Source: Auriscalpium vulgare
Lineage: Eukaryota; Basidiomycota; Agaricomycetes; Russulales; Auriscalpiaceae
Direction of reading: 5' to 3'
NCBI GenBank assembly: GCA_019915015.1
Contig: JAHBBC010000029.1
Coordinates: forward strand, 186,001-250,000
Length of the DNA: 64,000 nt
Positions 34,523 through 45,659 of the stretch are shown here, piece after piece (positions within the stretch are counted from its first letter, which is position 1; each line of letters opens with the position of its first letter). Below the pieces are notes generated by a model. The model was given only the letters and a program-made list of their open reading frames with translations, was not told where the DNA came from and made no database searches. The position numbers and the translations under genes are program-made.

Positions 34523-35442
34523 GGCGGCGGGTGCGGGTGGCGAGTGGGTGACTCTGGTGCGAACGGGCCTAAAAGGCGAACATACGCTGCAGGGCGGCGG
34601 CGGTCAGCTGATGAGAGGAGGGCGGTGGCCAGCGAGCTCCCACACGCCCGCGCACGGCAGCCCCCATCGGGCAGGCGACGCGCCCGACGCAGCGCAGCCA
34701 GGGCCCGGTGCGGCAGCGCGGGGGCCGAGAGAGGCAGGGGTGCAGCCGCGTCTGGGCGCGGGCTCTGCGGACGTCTAGGGTGCGAATCGCGGGTGGAAAC
34801 GGTGCGTCGGGGCAATATGGCTCTCTCTGTCTGCGCGCGCGGCTTCTGGGCGTGGGCCGCCGGAGACGCGTGTCTGCGGGCGTGGCGGCGCTTCTGCCCG
34901 GCGCTCGACACACGCAATCTGCCCGCATTTGCACACGCGTCCGATGGAACGAGCCGGCGCACGCGGTTCGCTGTCACGCACATCGAAGATGGTGGCTGGC
35001 CCATCTCGCTGCGGGGCCCCGCTATTTCATCTGCGCCCGCCCCGGGACCCGGCCCCGGAGATCCCTGGGGTCGGCCGAATCTTCTACGCCCAACTCAATT
35101 AATCCACAGTAATCTACAGACAGCAGCGACAACAGGGCCATCTTCAAGGGGCACCCAGCCTGCGAACCCGTCAGCACACGCCCCCCGCACAGTCACCAAG
35201 CCGCCCACCTGAACATGGCTCCATCTGCCCCCGACCTCGCCGTCCCCGCCGTCCCCTCCGCAAACACCATCGCCAGGCTCCGTCGGCTCGACGCCCGCCC
35301 CTTCGGTGTCGTCTTCCCCTTGCTCGCGAACGCCTTGGACGTCCCCGGCGCTGTATGTGGCCGGAACCGGAACGCCTTGTGCCGCCCCTCCGGCGTCACC
35401 GTCGTCTCCCTGCGCCGCAGCGCCGACCGCGCCTGCGCCCCA
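34523..35442. other. GC-rich intergenic region
   Basis: Promoter of the zinc-finger gene and downstream DNA of EXO1. A plus-strand frame begins with ATG 35215 (MAPSAPDLAVPAVPSAN) and continues far into antisense EXO1. Its first 75 codons are outside EXO1, but I see no family resemblance and treat it as chance. Confidence 0.4.
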
Positions 35443-37793
35443 TCAGACGCTGCCCACCGCATCCACTGGCTCACGCACCTTTGCACCGCCGTCCGTCTTG
35501 CCACCCCGCCCCGCGCCCATCCCGGCCCGCGCCCACTTCGTCCACCACCCGTGCGCGACGATCTTCTCCCGCGCCCGTCCCGCCGCCATCTCCACGTCCT
35601 CCGCGTCCACGTCGATCAGCTCCGCGTCCAGGTAGTCCACGTCCAGCGCCCGCCCCGCCTCCGCCCCGCCCTCGTCCGCGGGCGTGTCTGGCCCGTCCGT
35701 CGACGTCTGCGTGGAGAGCAGCCCGCGCAGCGCCGGCGCCCCGTCCTCGTCGCCATCCTCGTCCTCGTCGCCATCCTCGTCCTCGTCGTCAAACCGGTCC
35801 CGCAGATCGGGGCCCTCATCCCCGCGGCGCACCCGCTTCGGCGTGTCCAGCACCAGCACCCGCGCCGCGCCTCTCCCGCCCAGCGGCGACTCGCTGCGCC
35901 CCCGACGACGCCGCGGCGTCACGGTGCGGTCCACCTCCGGGCTCGACATCAGCTCCGCAAAGTCGTCCACGAGCATGGTGACGGTGTGGCCGATGCGCTG
36001 CGGCGGCGAGGACAGCTCGGGCGTCTCCGAGCGCGCCAGCGACCGCGCGGGCGACAGGTAGCCGTCCTCCTGCACGACGCGGTCCGCGTCCGGCGCCGTC
36101 GCGACCACCCCGTCGGCGTCGTCGTCGTCGACGTAGATCGCGTCGTGCGGGGTTGGGAGCTCGTCGGGCTCGTCGGCGCGGCGCGAGGGCCCGGCCACGG
36201 CGTTGAAGAACCGGCTGCGGCGCGGCGGCGGGTGGTTTTCCTCCTCGACGTCCGAGGCGGGCTCGGGCGTGGGCGTGCGTTTGGTGCGCTTGGCGGCGAG
36301 CTCCGCGTCGAGGTGCATGGCCTCCGCCAGCGTGCGCTTGCCGCTCGCGCGCCCGACGACCATCGTGCGGGCGGCGGGCTGGGAGGACGCCTTGGGCGGC
36401 AGATCCGCTGTTGTTTTGGGAGCTGTATGTTATGTCGTCGATTGAATGGAACAGTGGCAAGGGAGCGCAGGGGGCGACCTACCGAAGAAGTTGAGGATGC
36501 TTTCGCTGGGTGCCTTCTGCGGGGCCTTGCCCCTGCGCGAGCCGGGCGCGGCCGGGCGGTTGACGTCGTGCTTGGTCAATGGAAGCGGCTTGACGGCGCG
36601 CGGTGTGAACTCGGGGTTGATGTCGTCCATGGGCAGCCGCGTTATCGGATCCGCGTCGCCCGTTGCGATCCTCTGCGCCAGGCCCGGCTCCAAGTCCCTG
36701 CACACACACCGTCAGCCCACAGCGACGCAGACACCTGCCAGCCACGCACTCGCCGACATACGCGTCCGCCTCGGCGTCCCACGCGTCGCCCGCCGGCACC
36801 GCCGTCAGGTGCACCAGCCGGCCCTGCGCCGCGTCGTACACGCGCTGGTGCAGGAACACCTTCTCCGCGAGCCGGAACGCCTCGAGATACCCGCGCGGCA
36901 CGTCCTTCTTGCCCTCGAGCCGCAGCGCGCGGATCGCGCCCTCCGGCGTGCGGTGCTTCTTCAGCAGCGCGCCCGCCGTCTTCAGCCCGACGCCGGGCAC
37001 GCTCGCCAGGTAGTCGCACCCGCTCAGCACCGCGAGCGCGCGGAACTGCGCATCGCTCCCGCCGCGCAGCGCGGGCACGCGCGCAAAGTCCGCGCGCGCG
37101 ACGCACACGAGCGTCGCCGCCGCCGCGTCGAGCTTGAACAGCACCGTGCGGCAGCCGTACACGAGCAGGTCCGAGTCCTCCGTCACGACCGCGTCGACCG
37201 CGCCCGTGCGCTCCAGCCACGCGAGCTGCGCGTCCGCCTCGTACGGCGCGACGACGTACGGCACGCCCTCCGCGCGCAGCGCCTGCCCACACCGTCCGTC
37301 AGCGCGCGCGCACCTGAGCTGAGCGGGGACGCACCTTGGCGAGCTGGAACGCCATCTGCGGCGTCACGTCGACGGCCTTGCAGTAGTGCTCGCGCGCCTG
37401 CGCGTGGCGGCCCTGCGCGGCGAGCGCATCGCCCCGCGCGCGGCTCTCCGCGCGGCGCGCCCGCCGCGCGCCCTCGGTCCCGCGCTTCGCGGGCAGCGGG
37501 CCGCCGTCGAGCACGATGTACGGCTTGATGCCGTGCGCGCGCAGCAGCCGCACCTTCGCCATCGTGTAGTCCACGTACCTGGGCGGCGTGAGGGGGTTGG
37601 GTGGGTGCGGCGGAGGGAAGGGGGAAACGTACTTGGTGGTGGGCTTGCCGGTCGCGAGCTCGGTGGCGCAGGCGTAGGTGCCGCGGTGCAGCCAGACGTA
37701 GCCGTCGACGGCGAGCGTCTGCCCGGAGAACTCGGAGAGGTGCTTTTGGACTTGGATGGACTTGAGCAGGGGGAGGAGGCCGGAGATGCCCAT
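35443..37793 (-). CDS. EXO1: exonuclease 1 (FEN1/XPG family)
   Basis: ATG 37793 begins MGISGLLPLLKSIQ. The N domain has LAVDGYVWLHRGTYAC, KPYIVLDGGPLPAKR, and after an intron VPYVVAPYEADAQLAWL. The I domain has VVTEDSDLLVYGC, VLSGCDYLASVPGVGLKTA (helix-2-turn-helix) and KVFLHQRVYD. The acidic residues of VDG, LDG, EAD, EDSD and GCD are the metal ligands of the family. The long C-terminus contains SESILNFF, a PIP-like motif, KRTKRT, and an Asp/Glu repeat (18-base DNA repeats near 35,741-35,790). The stop is at 35,443. EXO1 is a 5'-3' nuclease in mismatch repair, acting after MSH2-MSH6, and in break resection. A piece of its C-terminal exon is copied at 42.7 kb. Confidence 0.92.
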
Positions 37794-38353
37794 TGTGATT
37801 GTGATGGCGGGCGCAGTGGCATGTAGTCACTCGGGGTGAAAGCTGGGAGCACCGCTGTCCTAATTGTGCGCTTCCAAGATATGATGTTCGTGGTGGGAGA
37901 GACAAGAAGGGCGGGCGAGGTGGTGGTTGTAGTGACGCGACGGACAGTGTTGACGAGTCGGGTGACCGTGTCGCTTCGACCCGCGGCTTTTGCCGAAGGC
38001 TTCATTCGCGCTCGCTCGCATACAATTGGTGCTCTACTCAGATGCGACATTCGCAGCCGCAACTTTGGTACAGACGTTCATGTAGATAGTGCACGTCATA
38101 AACGAAGTACTCGACGGGCTGGGACAGGTCACTGCCGGGGCCGAGCAAGTATACTTACTTCCCATACACTGGCGATACCATCGCAGGCTCCCGGTGACAT
38201 GTCCTAACAGAAAGCCTGACGGTGGCCCCGCGCGCCGCCGTCAGTCACATAGTACCGCCCAAAGTCCTAATCATGACTGAGAAGGCTGCAGCACGCCGTC
38301 AATCTTCAGAAAGCCAGGCCTGGTGATTACTGCGTTTGCGAGGAAGCGGCATA
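37794..38353. other. intergenic between EXO1 and the RAD51C-like gene
   Basis: EXO1 promoter side. A possible extra last exon of the RAD51C-like gene (AWLSED) may lie at about 38,303-38,325. Confidence 0.4.
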
Positions 38354-39526
38354 CTAGATGCTTACCATCTCATACTGTGCCTCCTTGAGTGCCTGTCCGC
38401 TGTGGCCCGGCGACGAAATCAGTCGCAGCACGCTGAAAAAAAAAACCATCAGCTCCACCGAGCACAGATGGTCGGCGGACAAGGACTCGCCCCGTCGTTC
38501 GCGTCTGCGGCACAATCACCACACGATACGTCCGCCCAGATGGAAGATACGTGTTCCCTATCCGCGCTCAGCGCCGGCTCCCCCTCGGACGCAAGAGCAC
38601 TTAGTTACCAAGTTGCGGGACGAGGACGGCGCGCGACCCGGTGTCGAAATTCGCCGGAGACCCATCGGGCTTGAGCAGCTTCGTCGCCATCTGTGACGTG
38701 ATCACAATCTGACCATACATCACAATCAGTCGAAGGAGATCGTGACGCACACGGTCGGCACTGACTGTGAGGTTCCGTGCGGCACATAGGCGTGCCAGCA
38801 GCTGTTTGATCTGCTGGAGGACGGCGGTACGCGATGAGATGCTCAAGTCCGCGGCGGTCTGGAACGGGAATGACATGGAGCTGAGGATGAGGAGAGAGAT
38901 CTGTGCGAAGGCGCGTCAATGTATAGGGAATTGGTGGGAAAAGATGCGAGAGGACCGACGGGTTTGCATCCAGAAAGGAAGGGGCGTTGTACAGAAATGC
39001 CACGAGGTCGGGGAGAGAAAAGATGCTCAGATGATGCACGAGATGCACGCGCTCGCCGACACTGTCTGTTCAATTCAGACAGAATGTGCGTAGAATGTCG
39101 ATGGGCTCACCCAGCTCTGCGCGCAGCGTGGCCGCGGTGCTCATGTTTTGCATATCTGTGCGGCAGCATATATGCGTCAACAACAGCAGCACTGCAACGT
39201 TCACGACGCCACTTGCCGACAAACAGCACGCCCCGATCTGCTTCCACGGCCGTGCGCGCAAAGCGTCTGGCCAGCGCATCCTTTGCTGTGCCCGGAGGCC
39301 CGGAGAGTTCGAGGATATGGCCCTGTGGGAGCCCCGCCTCCAAGATTCCGTCAAGAGGTGCACATGACGACGCGAAGGGCTTCGCCGACGCGACGAACGC
39401 GGCTGCAGATTTGCCCCAAGGTGTTGGATGTGGGAAAGCAGACTGTGATGTGGGCGGTGTCGGAAGGGACAGACTGTCTTCTTGCGACAGAAATGTTGAT
39501 GGAACAGACGACGATGGTAGCGTCAT
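38354..39526 (-). CDS. RAD51C-like RecA-family ATPase, only intact copy
   Basis: ATG 39526 (MTLPSSSVPSTF) is the first in-frame methionine. Then KSAAAFVASAKPFASSCAPL and LDGILEAGLPQGHILELSG give the RecA-core entry. The Walker A is GPPGTAKDALAR: the lysine is kept, but the following Thr/Ser is Asp. A GC-AG intron (GCAAGT donor) joins VLFV to DMQNMSTAATLRAEL. Later exons give SLLILSSMSFPFQTAADLS, AVLQQIKQLLARLCAARNLT, VITSQMATKLLKPDG, FDTGSRAVLVPQLG, TYRVVIVPQTRTTG and RLISSPGHSGQALKEAQYEM. The order LDxxL-G-P-G / SFPF / TSQM-TK / LVP-LG fits RAD51C-type paralogues, which assist RAD51 loading in homologous recombination. The N-terminus is short. Stop at 38,354, or a few codons further by one more splice. 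Confidence 0.78.
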
Positions 39527-39878
39527 TGGTGCAGGTTGTACCGTGACACGGTCGAGGAAATCTGGCAAACGCTAGTAATTAGCAAGCCGTGATCGCGCGC
39601 AAATGGCGTGGGAACAGTCGTGCCGAACCGGCCGAACTCTGCTGTTGATTAGGCTTGCGTTATACGTTGTTTTGATAGTGCTGGCGCAAAACCGAGTGTT
39701 GTAAATTTAGGGTTTACTTATAAGAGGCAAATCGGAGAGACATGCACAGTAAGACCATACATACAGTAGGTACCGGGACTCGACAAATTAATAAACAGTA
39801 CAGACAATTCTAACTCTAACGAACAATGCTTTGCCGCGGCACACTACCAGGCGATGTTCCCGCCTCGATATCGGAATG

Positions 39879-41892
39879 TCATGGGCTATATGATGGCGTT
39901 GGGGGAAGCCGACGAATGCTGCGATGGCGAGTCTGATAGTGTGTGGGGGATGCTCCTTCTCTGGTATCTTCCATCACCTCCACGACCGCCGTGACTCCTT
40001 GTCTTTGGACCGGCGCAAAAGTGATCTCCGTCGACGAAGGCGATGTCGAGACAAAGCCACGTGTCGTCTTCTTCTCGGCCTCCTCGACGAGTCCTTGCCG
40101 TTGGGACAGCGAAAAGGTGGCAGCCTCCGACGCAGACGATGTCAGGACGACGTTACTAATACGAGGGCTGCTGCCGCCATGCGACTTGCCGCCAAACGTC
40201 ATCTCGACGCTGCCGATTGGTTCGCTACGCCACCCGCCCATGGAATCCAAGGCCGTTCCCAGCATCGTTCGCGCGCGCATGTTAAGAATGAGCCGTTGGC
40301 CGAGAAGAGTAGAGGCCGCGAAGATGAACACAACGGGCACCTCAAAGAGGTCCTGGTGAGCAGTCAGCGCAGGTGAACAGCGTGGATGGTAGAAGACGTA
40401 CGGATTTCTTTATCCAGATGATCACGCTGAAAGTGTACAAAATCATCATGCTGCGGGAGGGGAAGGCGCTCAGCGATCGCTCGCAGATGGAAGACGCTGC
40501 ACGCACACAACGAAGTACAGAACTGAGTCCCGCACGAGCACATACATCAGCTGGGACCCGAACCCCTGCCGCAGGTCGACGTGCTTCAGCCACCGGTAGA
40601 CCGCCAGACCGGCAACCAGCATTTCGAGCAGGTAGATGGGGACGAAGTACGTTGCAAGGTAAGGCGGGACTCTCCCAAAGGTGCAGAATTGATATGGTGG
40701 AATATTGACGACGGCAACTGGGCAACATTGTTAAGGCGCTGGGATGAATGTGGAAGAACGGAGGGTAGACAACGTACTGGGTGCGTGAGCAATGACCTTG
40801 ACCATGATGGCAGTCGATGAAACCATGGTCAGAATGTAAGACACGAGTAGGACGATCGTGACCGTTCGGGAGTTGTTGTATATGGCGCGAACTCGCAGAA
40901 TCAAGAGCCCTGGGTATATGGTACCTATATAAGACTGCCCGGTGAACGGAGAGTGATGGCTAACCTTGGGAAAGAGCGATGTTGACGATTAGGGCGTTGA
41001 AGCCACTCTCCCAATAGATCCAGGATTTGCCTTCGAAAGGATGAGCATCTGTACATGGGGCAAGTGAGCGGCTAGTCTGAAGCTTACAGCTGATTCGCAG
41101 AGCGCCGTTGGCTTTTTATCAGATCACGTTCGTCAGAGCAGCATTTCACACGTACAACTAGAGGTCCGCGCGCATCAGCTACGCGTGCAATGACTGCACT
41201 TATAAAAAATGACCTACACTCGTAGTCAGATGTGTGGAAAAAATAGCTTTAGTCGGTGGCACCAATCAGCGATGAGCTCGGAAGGTTCCTTGGAAGGCCG
41301 AACGGAGCAGTCTCACCGCAAGTATTGAAGCTGTGATATCGTTGAGCTGATGCCATTTACGACTTGGTATGCACGCACGTGGCACACGCGATCGTGTAAT
41401 ATCGGATCTTGTGGCAGAGCGGGGCAACCGTCAGACGGAGCTTCGCAGGGAGGGCGGAGTAGCATTGGACTAACAGCGAGAAACAGTGTCTTTCCTTTCG
41501 TCCAAGGGGATTTCTAGATCGCCCAGTATGAGTAGTCAAGCAATGCCAGAGACTATACGTCGCATACCCATATCAGTTCCACCTTTGCCGTCAAACAATA
41601 TCAAAAGTGGTAAGTAAAGTTTCGAGGTGAATTATACACACCTCTTGATCAAACGTTATTGCTGTCGAGACTGCAAGTCTGCAAATGGACAACGAGCGTT
41701 GGAAAGACTGCTCACCGTATTCCCAAAAACAGATGAGGGCCGATGCCACTGCAAATTACATATGTAAGGGAAGGCTTGACAGAAAAAACAAAACTCACAG
41801 GAGGCGTACCGCACAGCGAAAAGACACCTGAGACTATGGACCACCATGTACTTGAGGGCCTCGAGTGGGATCGGTGACTGTACGTCTACCAT
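39879..41892 (-). CDS. DUF6533 family membrane protein, copy C, apparently intact
   Basis: ATG 41892 begins MVDVQSPIPLEALKYM. Exon 2 keeps frame (LASALICFWEY), then ITFDQE / VELIW / KSPWTKGKTLFLA / IRYYTIACA. This reads as the DUF6533 signature E-V-x-x-I-W ... LFL-x-x-RYY. Further helices follow: LRVRAIYNNSRTVTIVLLVSYI, PPYLATYFVPIYLLEMLVAGL, LMYVLVRDSVLYFV, MMILYTFSVIIWI and PVVFIFAASTLLGQRLILNMRAR. The C-terminus is hydrophilic (GGKSHGGSS, RSIRRLPPTPSYSP) and probably cytosolic. Seven or more membrane helices are predicted by eye; function unknown. A few donors are non-consensus, so intactness is likely but not certain. Confidence 0.7.
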
Positions 41893-41899
41893 TGTACCT

Positions 41900-42400
41900 A
41901 GTCTGAGGTGTCGGTGAGGAATCAGATGGGCAATTCTGGATGATGCATACATTGAGCATGATTCACTTATAGTGCAGCGGGGAACGCGGTTGGAGTGAGA
42001 ACTTAGAAGTGTGAGTCGGGTCCAGGTCCCCTGCGTGATCAAATGAAGTCTGACTGTTGGAGTTCCCATCAACTGACGAAGTACTTACTAGTGACTATCT
42101 ATCAGACAGGCGCTGTCTCCGTGGATATAGAAGACATTCGTTAGGACAGAGCTTGTGGACGGTGCGGATGCTACCGGTAACTGCGCGATCAACTGCTGCG
42201 GGAAAGCGCCGGTTCATTGGATGAGTATCGCTTGAAATTTTCAGTGTCGAGACAGAGCCGCGTGTCAACGAGCTGGACTCTGGTGGCCGACTTGAGGTGC
42301 AAGCTGCGGGGTGCGGGATGAAATGCCACACCTACCGTCAGAGCCTCGGCATGTGACACCCATCAGGCCGACGGGCTTGAGCACTCGGATCAACATCACA
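41900..42400 (-). repeat. conserved unassigned block upstream of DUF6533, copy C
   Basis: Shares GGAGTTCCCATCAACTGA, GCGCGATCAACTGCTGCGGG, GACTCTGGTGGCC and CATGTGACACCC with copy A and weaker words with B and D. No open frame of useful length. Confidence 0.55.
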
Positions 42401-43300
42401 ATCTGACCTTACGTTAGGTCAAAGGTGAAGGACTGATTGAGGTTCCGCGCGGCGCACAGTCGTGCCAATGTCATCGGCGCAGTCACTTGATTTGCTACAG
42501 TACGGCAGTATGCGATGTCGGCGGCTACTTGGACTGGGAATGATACGGAGCTGAGCGCTTAAGGTGAGAGAAATCTCTGCAAAAGGCGGGTCAGTGTGCA
42601 AGAGGGGAGCCTCACGAGATACGAGAGGACCAACAGGCTGGTATCCGGAAAGAAGGACAAGGGACGTTGTATTGTAATGCCGAGCGCAGACGGACTCGGA
42701 TGGTGCCGCCGCCGCCGTCGTCGTCAACAACGTCGTGCGGGGTCGGGAGCTCGTCGGGGTGGCGGGAGGCCTTGGCCGCGTTGAAGAACCGGCTGCGCTG
42801 CGTCGGCGGGCGGTTTTCCTCCTCGACGTCCGAGTCCGGCTCGGCAGATTAAGACACGAGGAGAATGTCGCCTCACCTCACCTAGCTCTGCGCTCAACGT
42901 GGCAGCGGCACTCGTGTTCTGCATATCCGTGTGGCAGCATATATGCGTCAATAAATTAAAAGCACTCTGCAACGCTACTTGCCGACAAAGAGCACGCCTC
43001 GATCTGATTGCACGGTTGTGCGAGCAAAAGCGCCTGGCCAGCGCATCCTTTGCTGTACCCGGAGGCCCCGATAGTTCGAGGATATGGCCCTGTGGGATCC
43101 CAGCCTCCAAGATACCGTCAAGAGGTGCACATGACGATGCGAAGGGCTTCGCCGACGCGACGAACGCGGCTGCAGATTTGCCCCAAGTGTTGGATGTGGG
43201 AAAGCAGACTGTGATGTGGGCGGCGTCGGAAGGAACACAATGTCTTCTTGCGACGGAAATGTTGATGGAACAGACGACGATGGTAGCGTCATTGATGCAT
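42401..43300 (-). pseudogene. RAD51C-like fragment, copy C, interrupted by EXO1 DNA
   Basis: Minus-strand text follows the intact gene: MTLPSSSVPSTFPSQEDIV, KSAAAFVASAKPFASSCAPL, LDGILEAGIPQGHILELSG, GPPGTAKDALARRF, then a frameshift in the exon after the Walker A. The first exon is still almost perfect, so this copy is recent. The middle exon is replaced by about 150 bases of EXO1 (see the separate entry). The 3' half (42,400-42,620) is strongly decayed. Confidence 0.78.
42700..42850 (-). pseudogene. captured fragment of the EXO1 C-terminal exon
   Basis: On the plus strand ACGTCGTGCGGGGTCGGGAG, CTCGTCGGG, GGCC-TGGCC-CG, TTGAAGAACCGGCTGCG and CGGTTTTCCTCCTCGACGTC match 36,115-36,258 within the EXO1 gene, in the same orientation. 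They code on the minus strand for EEENRPPTQRSRFFNAA and DELPTPHDVV. The flanks on both sides are RAD51C-like sequence. Confidence 0.85.
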
Positions 43301-43612
43301 GACACGGTTATTCGAGTCAGCAAGCTGTGGCCGACGCGCAAATGGCGTGGGAATAGTCGTACCGAACCGGCACAAGGAAACTTTAATTAGTCTTGCGTTA
43401 AACACTAGTATTTTGACCTATTACTAAGTAGTGCTGGCGCAAAACAGAGTAATGTAGAATCAGGGTTTATAAGAGGCGAATCGGAGAGACATGCACAGTA
43501 AGACCATACATACAGTAGGTACCGAGAATCGATAAATAAATAAACAGTACATACAATTCTAACTCTAACGAACAATGCTTTGCCGCGATCTCCAGGACAG
43601 ACTACTTATGCA

Positions 43613-45645
43613 CTACTTACTAGGCGATGTTCCCGCCTCGATATCGGAATGCCACGGGTTATACGATGGCGTTGGGGGAAGCCGACGAATGCTGCGATGG
43701 CGAGCCTGATAGTGTGTGGGGGATGCTCCTTCTCTGGTATCTTCCATTTCCTCCACGAGTCCTTGGCTTGGGACCGGCGAAAAGACGACCCGCGTCGGCG
43801 CAGACAGTGCTCTCGTCTCGGTCTCTCCCATCACATCGACGAGTCCTTGGCTTTGGACCGGCGAAAAGGTGACGACCTCCGTCGACCCCGACGAGTTCAC
43901 GACGACACTACGAATGGCGCTGCCGCCCAGCGACCTGCTGGCGAGCGGCATCTCGAGGCTGTCATTTGGCTCGCCACGCCACCCTCCCACGGAATCCAGG
44001 GCCGTGCCCCGGATCGTCCGCGCGCGCATGTTGAGGATGAGCCGCTGGCCTAGAAGGCTCGCGGCCGCGAAAATGAACACAACGGGCACCTCGAAGAGAT
44101 CCTGTTACTCGAGCAGTCAGCTTAGGTGAGCATCATACGGAGGGTAGAACGTACGGAATTTGTCCTCCACAGGATGATGTTGAAAGTGTACAGTGCGCTC
44201 ATGCTGCGGGAGCGGAGAGGATGAGCGGATCGCTCGCAGGTGGAAGGTGCCGCACGCACGCAAAGAAATACAGAACCGAATCCCGCACGAGCACATACAA
44301 CAGCTTGGGCCCGAACCCCTGCCATGGGCTGGTCACACGCAAGCCGACGTCCTTCAGCCACTTGTAGACCGCCAGACCAGCGAGCAGCGTCTCGAGCATG
44401 AAGATGGGGATGAAGTACGTTGAGAGGTACATGGGTACTGTCCCAATGGTGCATGTTACGTATGGCGGAAATTCTAAGACGGCAACTGGACGGTGTCAGC
44501 GACATTCTTGCGGGAGCATCGATAGGCGAGAGAGGCGACGTACTGGGCGCGGTCCCGATGGCGTAGCCCATGATGCTAGCTGTTGCACCCATGGTAAGAA
44601 GTAGACTCCCGTATAGGATTATATTAATGGTCCGGGAGTTATTGTATAGAGCGCGAACGCGCATAACCAAGATCCCTGAACATGACATATATGAGGCCGG
44701 CCTCGGTGCAAGGAGAGTGAACGGTATTAACCTTGAGCAATGGCGACGTTCACAATCAAGCCGTTGAGGCCACCCTGCCAGATGACCCAGAACTTGCCTT
44801 CGGAGAGATGAGCATCTCTAGTATACAGGTGGCACATTGGTGAGGCTTACAGCTGATTCGCAAAGCGACGTTGGCGTCTCATCAGATCAATTTCGTGAGA
44901 GCGGTATTGCAAACATACAACTGGAGGGGTCCGTGGGCATCAGCTTCGCTACGACTGTAGCTATGAAAAATGTCGCACTCTTAGAGTCAGATGTGTCGTA
45001 AAGACAGCTTGAGTTGATGGCACCGATCAGCGATGAGCTCGGGAGGCCGAACGGAAGCCTCACCGTACGTATTGAAACTGTAGACCTGTTGAGCTGACGC
45101 CGTTATGACTTAGTATACACGTACATGGCAGCTGCAATCGAGTAATAACGAATCTTGGGGCAGAGAGGGGCAACCATCAGACGGAGCTTCGAAGGGAGGG
45201 CGGAGTGCCATGGGACTCACAGCGAGAAACAGGATCTTCCCTTTCGTCCAAGGGGATTTCTAGATCAACTTCAGCATGAGTAGTCGACCAGTGGAAGAGA
45301 CTATATGCGTCCCATACCCATACTAACTCCACCTTTGCCGTCAAACAATGTCACGATTAGGAATGGGCTTGCAAGGGGCAGCGAACACACACCTCTTGAT
45401 CAAATGTTATCGCTGTCGAGAACTTAAGTCGAGAAATGCATGACGGGCGTCTGAAGAACTGCTCACCGTATTCCCAGAAACCGAGCATAGCCGCTGACAC
45501 TGCAAAATACATTGTTAGGCAAGCCTGGAATGAGAAAGCAAGACTCACAGGCGGAGTACCGCACATCAAAAAAACTGTTGAGACCATGGATTATCAGGTT
45601 CTCGAGGGCCTCGAGTGGGTTCGGTAGTGTTACGTCCGCCATCAT
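43613..45645 (-). CDS. DUF6533 family membrane protein, copy D, apparently intact
   Basis: ATG 45645 (or 45642) starts MMADVTLPNPLEALEN. Splicing gives LSAAMLGFWEY / AITFDQE / VELVW / KSPWTKGKILFLA / IRYYSIAAAM, a textbook DUF6533 motif, then ILVMRVRALYNNSRTINII, LYGSLLLTMGATASIMGYAI, LSTYFIPIFMLETLLAGLAV, LLYVLVRDSVLYFFA, MSALYTFNIILW and DLFEVPVVFIFAAASLLGQR. It ends in a hydrophilic tail that finishes DIEAGTSPSK, stop 43,613. The tail carries two copies of an SQGLV-type segment (VQSQGLVDVM and VPSQGLVEEM), an internal duplication. It is very similar to copy B outside B's two lesions. Function unknown; plasma or internal membrane. Confidence 0.74.
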
Positions 45646-45659
45646 GCCTTCGAGGAGTG

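Noticed and set aside
33176..35212. 678-codon plus-strand open frame opposite the two-finger zinc-finger gene
   Set aside because: Gly/Arg/Ala-rich shadow of the real minus-strand gene. It crosses its introns and has no domain.
35215..37137. 640-codon plus-strand open frame opposite EXO1
   Set aside because: It is antisense to a well-supported gene, rich in Arg/Pro/Ala from GC-rich codons, has no family motifs and ignores the EXO1 introns. Best seen as a composition artefact.
39660..39760. Possible telomere-like repeat (TTTAGGGTTTAC)
   Set aside because: Only one unit is present, with no tandem array.
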